Shown: positions 60,410 through 64,000 of the stretch, piece by piece
How positions within the stretch are numbered: the stretch's first letter is position 1
Layout of the letters: each line of letters opens with the position of its first letter
DNA from: Perlabentimonas gracilis
Lineage (GTDB): Bacteria; Bacteroidota; Bacteroidia; Bacteroidales; Tenuifilaceae
Direction of reading: 5' to 3'
NCBI RefSeq assembly: GCF_011174675.1
Contig: NZ_JAANIG010000016.1
Coordinates: forward strand, 23,980 to 87,979
DNA: 64,000 nucleotides
Translations under genes and position numbers: made by a program
Notes under the pieces: model-generated
Seen by the model: only the letters and a program-made list of their open reading frames with translations
Database searches by the model: none
What the model was told of the DNA's origin: nothing

Positions 60410-61489
60410 TTAAATCAAATTCAGGTGAGACACCCCATCTTTTAAGCATAGTACGTTATCGAAATTGTGCTTGCTAACCAAAAACCTTAGGGCAGCTTGG
60501 CTTTTTAGCCCAAACTCGCAAATCAGTAAAATCTTGCTATTTCTTGGTAATTTGGGCACTTTGTTAGGTAGCTCGTACAGCGGAATGGTATACCAGTGCT
60601 GCCCCAGTGCATTCAGAGGGGTTTCATCATCGGCAAATGCTATTACCGTAGGAGGGTTTGCGGAACTTATCATTTCGAGGAATTGCTGCCCATCAATCTC
60701 CCTATCCTTTAGAATGCTGTCGGGGCAGGAGTACTCGTACTCTTTAAGTTCTGTGATATTAAGATTATCGGTATTTAGCTCAATCTCAAATTCATCAACG
60801 TTCATGGTAAGCCCATCGAGGTTAAGCAGTCGGCCCGAAAGGGGTTTGCCAATACCGGTAATTACTTTAATTGCCTCTAGTGCTTGCATCGATCCAACGA
60901 TTCCGGGAATCATTCCAATTACACCTGCCTCGGAGCACGATGGTGCTTCCAGCGGATCGGGTTCTTCGGCCAGTAGGCAGCGGAATGTTGGGCCACCCTT
61001 GTGGTTATATACCGAGAGTTGGCCCGAGAAACGGAGCACTCCACCAATAATGCAAGGCTTTTTAAGCATCACGCAGGCATCGTTAACCAGGAACTTCGAT
61101 GGGAAATTGTCGGTGCAGTCAATTACCAAGTCATAATCTCTGATGATTTCTAATGCATTATCCTTATGGAGTCTAACAAGGTGCGTTACAATCTTAATCT
61201 CGGGGTTCATTTCGCTTAGCCTGTGGCTTGCCACCACCGCCTTGGGTTGGCCAATATCGTTGGTAGTGTATATAACCTGACGCTGCAGATTGGTCAGATC
61301 CACCTCGTCGCTATCGAGAACTCCTAGGGTGCCAACCCCAGCAGCCGCCAAATATGAGAGTACAGGGCTTCCCAGTGCACCTGCACCTACTACTAGCACC
61401 TTGGCATTATATAGCTTGTTTTGAGACTCAGTGCCAAAACCTTTTACCCGAATTTGGCGAATATATCTTTCGTAACTTTTATCGAACAT
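60410..61489 (-). CDS. MoeB/ThiF family adenylyltransferase with C-terminal rhodanese-like domain
   Basis: 359 residues. The E1-like domain begins YIRQIRVKGFGTESQNKL; the ATP-binding glycine loop is VVGAGALGSPVLSYLAAAGVG, and SCSEAGVIGMIPGIVGSMQALEAIK holds the catalytic-Cys region. Adenylates the C-terminus of a sulfur-carrier protein (MoaD or ThiS type). A shorter rhodanese-like domain follows at about 270-359, with LLICEFGLKSQAALRF supplying a cysteine. The zinc-binding Cys pairs usual in MoeB are only partly visible (FRCLLAEEP, EYSCPDS). No molybdopterin or thiamine genes are adjacent. Confidence 0.85.
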   Translation of the reverse strand: MFDKSYERYIRQIRVKGFGTESQNKLYNAKVLVVGAGALGSPVLSYLAAAGVGTLGVLDSDEVDLTNLQRQVIYTTNDIGQPKAVVASHRLSEMNPEIKIVTHLVRLHKDNALEIIRDYDLVIDCTDNFPSKFLVNDACVMLKKPCIIGGVLRFSGQLSVYNHKGGPTFRCLLAEEPDPLEAPSCSEAGVIGMIPGIVGSMQALEAIKVITGIGKPLSGRLLNLDGLTMNVDEFEIELNTDNLNITELKEYEYSCPDSILKDREIDGQQFLEMISSANPPTVIAFADDETPLNALGQHWYTIPLYELPNKVPKLPRNSKILLICEFGLKSQAALRFLVSKHNFDNVLCLKDGVSHLNLI

Positions 61490-61605
61490 AGAGTTTTTAA
61501 TTTTTGCATAAATCTATTAATTTCTTCTGTCACCGTCCATAATAAACTATACCAATTTTACCTAGTCATACCCATGACATTATTTTATTTGCCCAATAAC
61601 ATACG

Positions 61606-61644
61606 AATTGAAATGAGCTAATACATTTCAATTCCCTACCTTTG
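61606..61644 (+). promoter_or_regulatory. ilvE promoter with palindromic operator-like site
   Basis: AATTGAAATG (61606-61615) and CATTTCAATT (61624-61633) form a perfect 10-bp inverted repeat with an 8-bp spacer. TACCTTTG (61637-61644), an exact -7 match, begins 3 bp later, so a repressor or activator bound here would contact the promoter. Confidence 0.6.
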
Positions 61645-61676
61645 GGATTAGTAATAACACTTAAAAAGTAGTCATC

Positions 61677-62696
61677 ATGCAACAGCTCGATTGGAGTAAC
61701 CTACCCTTTGGTTACGTAAAAACACACTACAATGTACGCTGCAAGTATAAGGATGGTAAATGGGGTGAACTGCAGATATCCGATTCCGAATCGCTTCCAC
61801 TTCACATTGCTTCCACTGCGCTCCATTATGGTCAGCAGGCATTTGAAGGGATGAAGGCCTACCGTGGAAAAGATAACAAGATTCGCCTTTTCCGTTGGGA
61901 GGAGAACGCCAGTCGTTTACAGCGTTCGGCCGAGGGAATTCATATGGCTCCAGTACCCACCGAACTGTTTAAGCAAGCGGTGGTAAAAGCTGTGAAGCTT
62001 AATCAGGACTTTGTGCCACCATACGGTACAGGTGCTTCGCTTTACATCAGGCCAATGCTATTTGGATCGGGTGCTGAGGTGGGCGTGCGCCCTGCTAGCG
62101 AGTATATGTTTGTGGTGTTTGTTACTCCCGTTGGTCCATACTTCAAGGAGGGTTTCAACCCTGTGAAGATTGCCATTGTTCGCGATAGCGACCGTGCAGC
62201 ACCCCTTGGAACAGGAACCTTTAAGGTGGGTGGTAACTACGCCGCTAGCTTAAGGGGAACCATCAAGGCGCAAAAAGCAGGCTACGGCGCCCCCATGTAC
62301 CTCGACTGTGTTGAGAAGAAGTATATCGATGAGATTGGTGCAGCCAACTTCTTTGGGATCAAGGATAAGACCTATATTACCCCCAAATCATCATCCATAT
62401 TGGCATCAATTACCAATATGAGCCTTACTACGCTGGCCGAAGATTTAGGTCTAAAGGTTGATCGTAGGCCTGTTCCTGTTGAGGAACTTGAGACCTTCGA
62501 GGAGGTGGGTGCCTGCGGTACTGCAGCCGTTATCTCGCCCATTGGCGAGGTGAACGATTTGGATAGCGGCAAGGTTTACAAGTTCTGTAAGGATGGCAAG
62601 CCCGGCCCAATCTCCAAAAAGCTTTACGATACCCTTGTGGGAATTCAGTATGGCGATATTGACGATAAGCACGGTTGGATTACTGTGATTGAATAA
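61677..62696 (+). CDS. ilvE: Branched-chain amino acid aminotransferase
   Basis: PLP enzyme that transaminates the keto acids of Leu, Ile and Val. 339 residues. The fold-IV PLP pattern: HYGQQAFEGMKAYRGKD, then SLYIRPMLFGSGAEVGV, GTFKVGGNYAASL, catalytic Lys in YLDCVEKKYIDEIGAANFF and EVGACGTAAVISPIGEV. Cytoplasmic. A single gene with its own promoter and terminator. Confidence 0.97.
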   Translation: MQQLDWSNLPFGYVKTHYNVRCKYKDGKWGELQISDSESLPLHIASTALHYGQQAFEGMKAYRGKDNKIRLFRWEENASRLQRSAEGIHMAPVPTELFKQAVVKAVKLNQDFVPPYGTGASLYIRPMLFGSGAEVGVRPASEYMFVVFVTPVGPYFKEGFNPVKIAIVRDSDRAAPLGTGTFKVGGNYAASLRGTIKAQKAGYGAPMYLDCVEKKYIDEIGAANFFGIKDKTYITPKSSSILASITNMSLTTLAEDLGLKVDRRPVPVEELETFEEVGACGTAAVISPIGEVNDLDSGKVYKFCKDGKPGPISKKLYDTLVGIQYGDIDDKHGWITVIE

Positions 62697-62713
62697 GGCA
62701 TTTCTGCTTAGCA

Positions 62714-62747
62714 AAAAGGGTTTCTCTCTTGCGAGGGAAACCCTTTT
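62714..62747 (+). terminator. Terminator after ilvE
   Basis: AAAAGGGTTTC/GAAACCCTTTT, an 11-bp perfect stem with a 12-nt loop and a T4 run. Confidence 0.75.
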
Positions 62748-62905
62748 CTGTTTAAACCCAAATTTAGCTAACGCTGAGCTACGCTTCGCTCCGGTTGTCA
62801 TTAGCGATTATTTTTCTAATGACCGCCATTAGAAAAAGACACAGTTTATGCATTGATTATATGGGTGTTAATTTGACAAATCGATGAAGAAAAACTAAAG
62901 AATTT

Positions 62906-62999
62906 CACTACTGACCGACTAATGAATATAGATTTCGAGCGAAGCGAGAAATCTATCACATTATTATCATTTTACAAAATACTTAGTCGGACACTAATG
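62906..62999 (-). mobile_element. MITE copy B (94 bp) with perfect 9-bp target duplication
   Basis: The same element as copy A in inverted orientation. Ends CACTACTGACCGACTAA and, inverted, CATTAGTGTCCGACTAA. AAAGAATTT flanks it on both sides (62897-62905 and 63000-63008). The interior is a palindrome, ATAGATTT...AAATCTAT, around GAGCGAAGCGAG. It lacks the 49 extra bases of copy A and has no coding capacity, so it depends on a transposase elsewhere. Confidence 0.9.
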
Positions 63000-63343
63000 A
63001 AAGAATTTGTAATCATAAATCAATATCGTTTAGTTAAGGTACTAGTTCTCTTCAAATGACTACTTATGTTATCCAGCCTTTTGGTTCCTTTAACTTGCTT
63101 GAGCTCGCAAAATACGCTCGGTTGCGTATTCTTCGAGGATCACTTCGGTAAACACTTCGACAACTCAGTGCACCGCTCAGCGCATCGCTTTGTGTAACCG
63201 CAAGAAATATAACGCAAAACGCACACCTGTCTGCCGAATAGGCAGGAATACAAAGACCTAATATTGACTAACTAGGTGTAGCACATTTTGATGGTACGAA
63301 ACTGAATCGCAAAAATGTCGTATATTTGAGAAAAATATAAGCA

Positions 63344-63571
63344 ATGAAAACATTACGTTTTAGGACAAGAATCTCAAAATCAGGGACTATTCATCTGCCA
63401 AAAAACACTTCGCTAGCAGACAAGGAAGTGGATGTAATTATTGTGCCTAAAACAAGACGATTAAGAAAAACCTTGAAAGCTAAAGAATTTGTTGAAAAAT
63501 GGGCGGGTTTTCTGTATCCTCTTGAAAGTAATGACTCAAAATTTGACTACTTAATGGAAAAGTACAAATGA
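63344..63571 (+). CDS. Putative antitoxin of a PIN-domain toxin-antitoxin pair
   Basis: 75 residues. The N-terminal half (TLRFRTRISKSGTIHLPKN) has the look of a swapped-hairpin or AbrB-like DNA-binding segment; the C-terminal half is helical and ends in FDYLMEKYK, which would wrap the toxin. The stop overlaps the toxin start by 4 bp (ATGA), the classical arrangement. The family is inferred from length and context. Confidence 0.65.
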   Translation: MKTLRFRTRISKSGTIHLPKNTSLADKEVDVIIVPKTRRLRKTLKAKEFVEKWAGFLYPLESNDSKFDYLMEKYK

Positions 63572-63945
63572 AAAGACTATTACTTGATACGAATATAATC
63601 CTTGATATAGCCTTAAAACGTGAACCGCACTTTGAACTTTCCTCGAAAATTTTTGAATTAATTGACAAAAAACGAATTATCGGATATATAACTGCATCAA
63701 CAGTTACTGACATATACTATATTTCAAGAAAAGAGAAAGGAAATGAAATTGCAATTGAATTCATTTCAAACTTAATAGAAATCGTTGATGTTATTGGAGT
63801 TGATAAAAGTATTATTATGAAAGCGTTGAAATCTAACCTGAAAGACTTTGAAGATGCGGTTCAAGTTTCAGCAGCTGAATACTATGAAATTGAAATAATA
63901 GTTGGTTTAGCCCCCTATCAATCGGACTTTTGTATAGATGGTTAA
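63568..63945 (+). CDS. PIN-domain toxin with abnormal C-terminus (possibly inactive)
   Basis: 125 residues, VapC-like. The N-terminal LLLDTNIILDIALKREPH gives the first acidic site (Asp6), ITASTVTDIYYISRK and LKDFEDAVQVSAAE supply further acids (with the central D/E pair). A normal PIN domain ends in a TRN(x)xDF strand; here the frame runs from EIEIIV into GLAPYQSDFCIDG and stops. The break (about 63903) suggests a deletion, insertion or frameshift that removed the last acidic site. Whether it is still toxic cannot be told. Confidence 0.7.
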   Translation: MKRLLLDTNIILDIALKREPHFELSSKIFELIDKKRIIGYITASTVTDIYYISRKEKGNEIAIEFISNLIEIVDVIGVDKSIIMKALKSNLKDFEDAVQVSAAEYYEIEIIVGLAPYQSDFCIDG

Positions 63946-64000
63946 ACAAACATAAACATTCTTTTCTAACTTTGCAACGGCAAGGAACAACCGACGGCGA

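Larger units (their letters stand above)
62697..63343. other. 650-bp gene-free, repeat-rich region
   Basis: Contains the ilvE terminator, a TTTTTCTAATG/CATTAGAAAAA hairpin (62811-62837), MITE copy B with target duplications, an AATACGC/GCGTATT hairpin and a CTGCC/GGCAG hairpin, plus short phrases common in noncoding DNA of this phylum. No gene. A TATATTTG (63321-63328) is a good -7 element for the toxin-antitoxin pair. Confidence 0.7.

Overview
This window comes from a member of the Bacteroidota, most likely a Bacteroidales-type lineage. The evidence is the -7 promoter element TAnnTTTG in front of several genes, mostly absent Shine-Dalgarno sequences, C-terminal type IX secretion (T9SS) sorting domains, FISUMP-domain proteins, a Bacteroidota-type LptD, the small DUF4293 membrane protein and TPR/LytTR two-component pairs. 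No rRNA, tRNA, CRISPR array or complete insertion sequence was recognised.

Layout. 1-5,940 (- strand): a methionine operon (metY, metX, hom, metH, the last cut by the window edge) behind a SAM-I riboswitch. Its long leader also holds an unlisted 47-codon ORF and a three-way-junction fold. A 143-bp tandem duplication at the hom/metX boundary has produced a small chimeric ORF. 6,000-31,500: mostly housekeeping genes in both orientations: a TPR-SpoIIE phosphatase, an EamA transporter, a YigZ protein, pyrB-pyrI, an SPFH protein, a nucleoside phosphorylase, a SirB1-like protein, rpsF-rpsR-rplI, ridA, lptD, an amidase, an MCE protein, dnaA, cysQ, pepD, a putative porin and a large T9SS-exported subtilase. 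31,700-44,800: a LytTR regulator with a propeller sensor kinase, a glycosyltransferase, a lipid A-type acyltransferase, an IMPase, mtaB, a membrane-anchored protein with a possible ADP-ribosyltransferase-like core, a PepSY protein plus cupin, and a membrane LytTR regulator divergent from a DUF6051 hydrolase-like gene.

44,900-59,900 (all - strand) is the most distinctive part: a row of exported or membrane proteins (lipoproteins, FISUMP and MORN proteins, two DUF3137 paralogs, LemA, a three-repeat beta-helix lipoprotein) that ends upstream in a LytTR response regulator and its TPR histidine kinase. Four transcription units in this row are preceded by the same module: two direct copies of TTTGAAAGCGTA with a 21-bp period, followed at an identical distance by a -7-like octamer. 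I read this as a locally encoded LytTR regulon. It is my main candidate for an undescribed system.

59,970-64,000: DUF190, a MoeB-rhodanese protein, ilvE behind a palindromic operator-like site, then a 650-bp repeat-rich gap and a toxin-antitoxin pair whose PIN toxin has lost its normal C-terminus. A small non-autonomous transposable element (MITE) occurs twice, at each end of the window, both times flanked by 9-bp target duplications.
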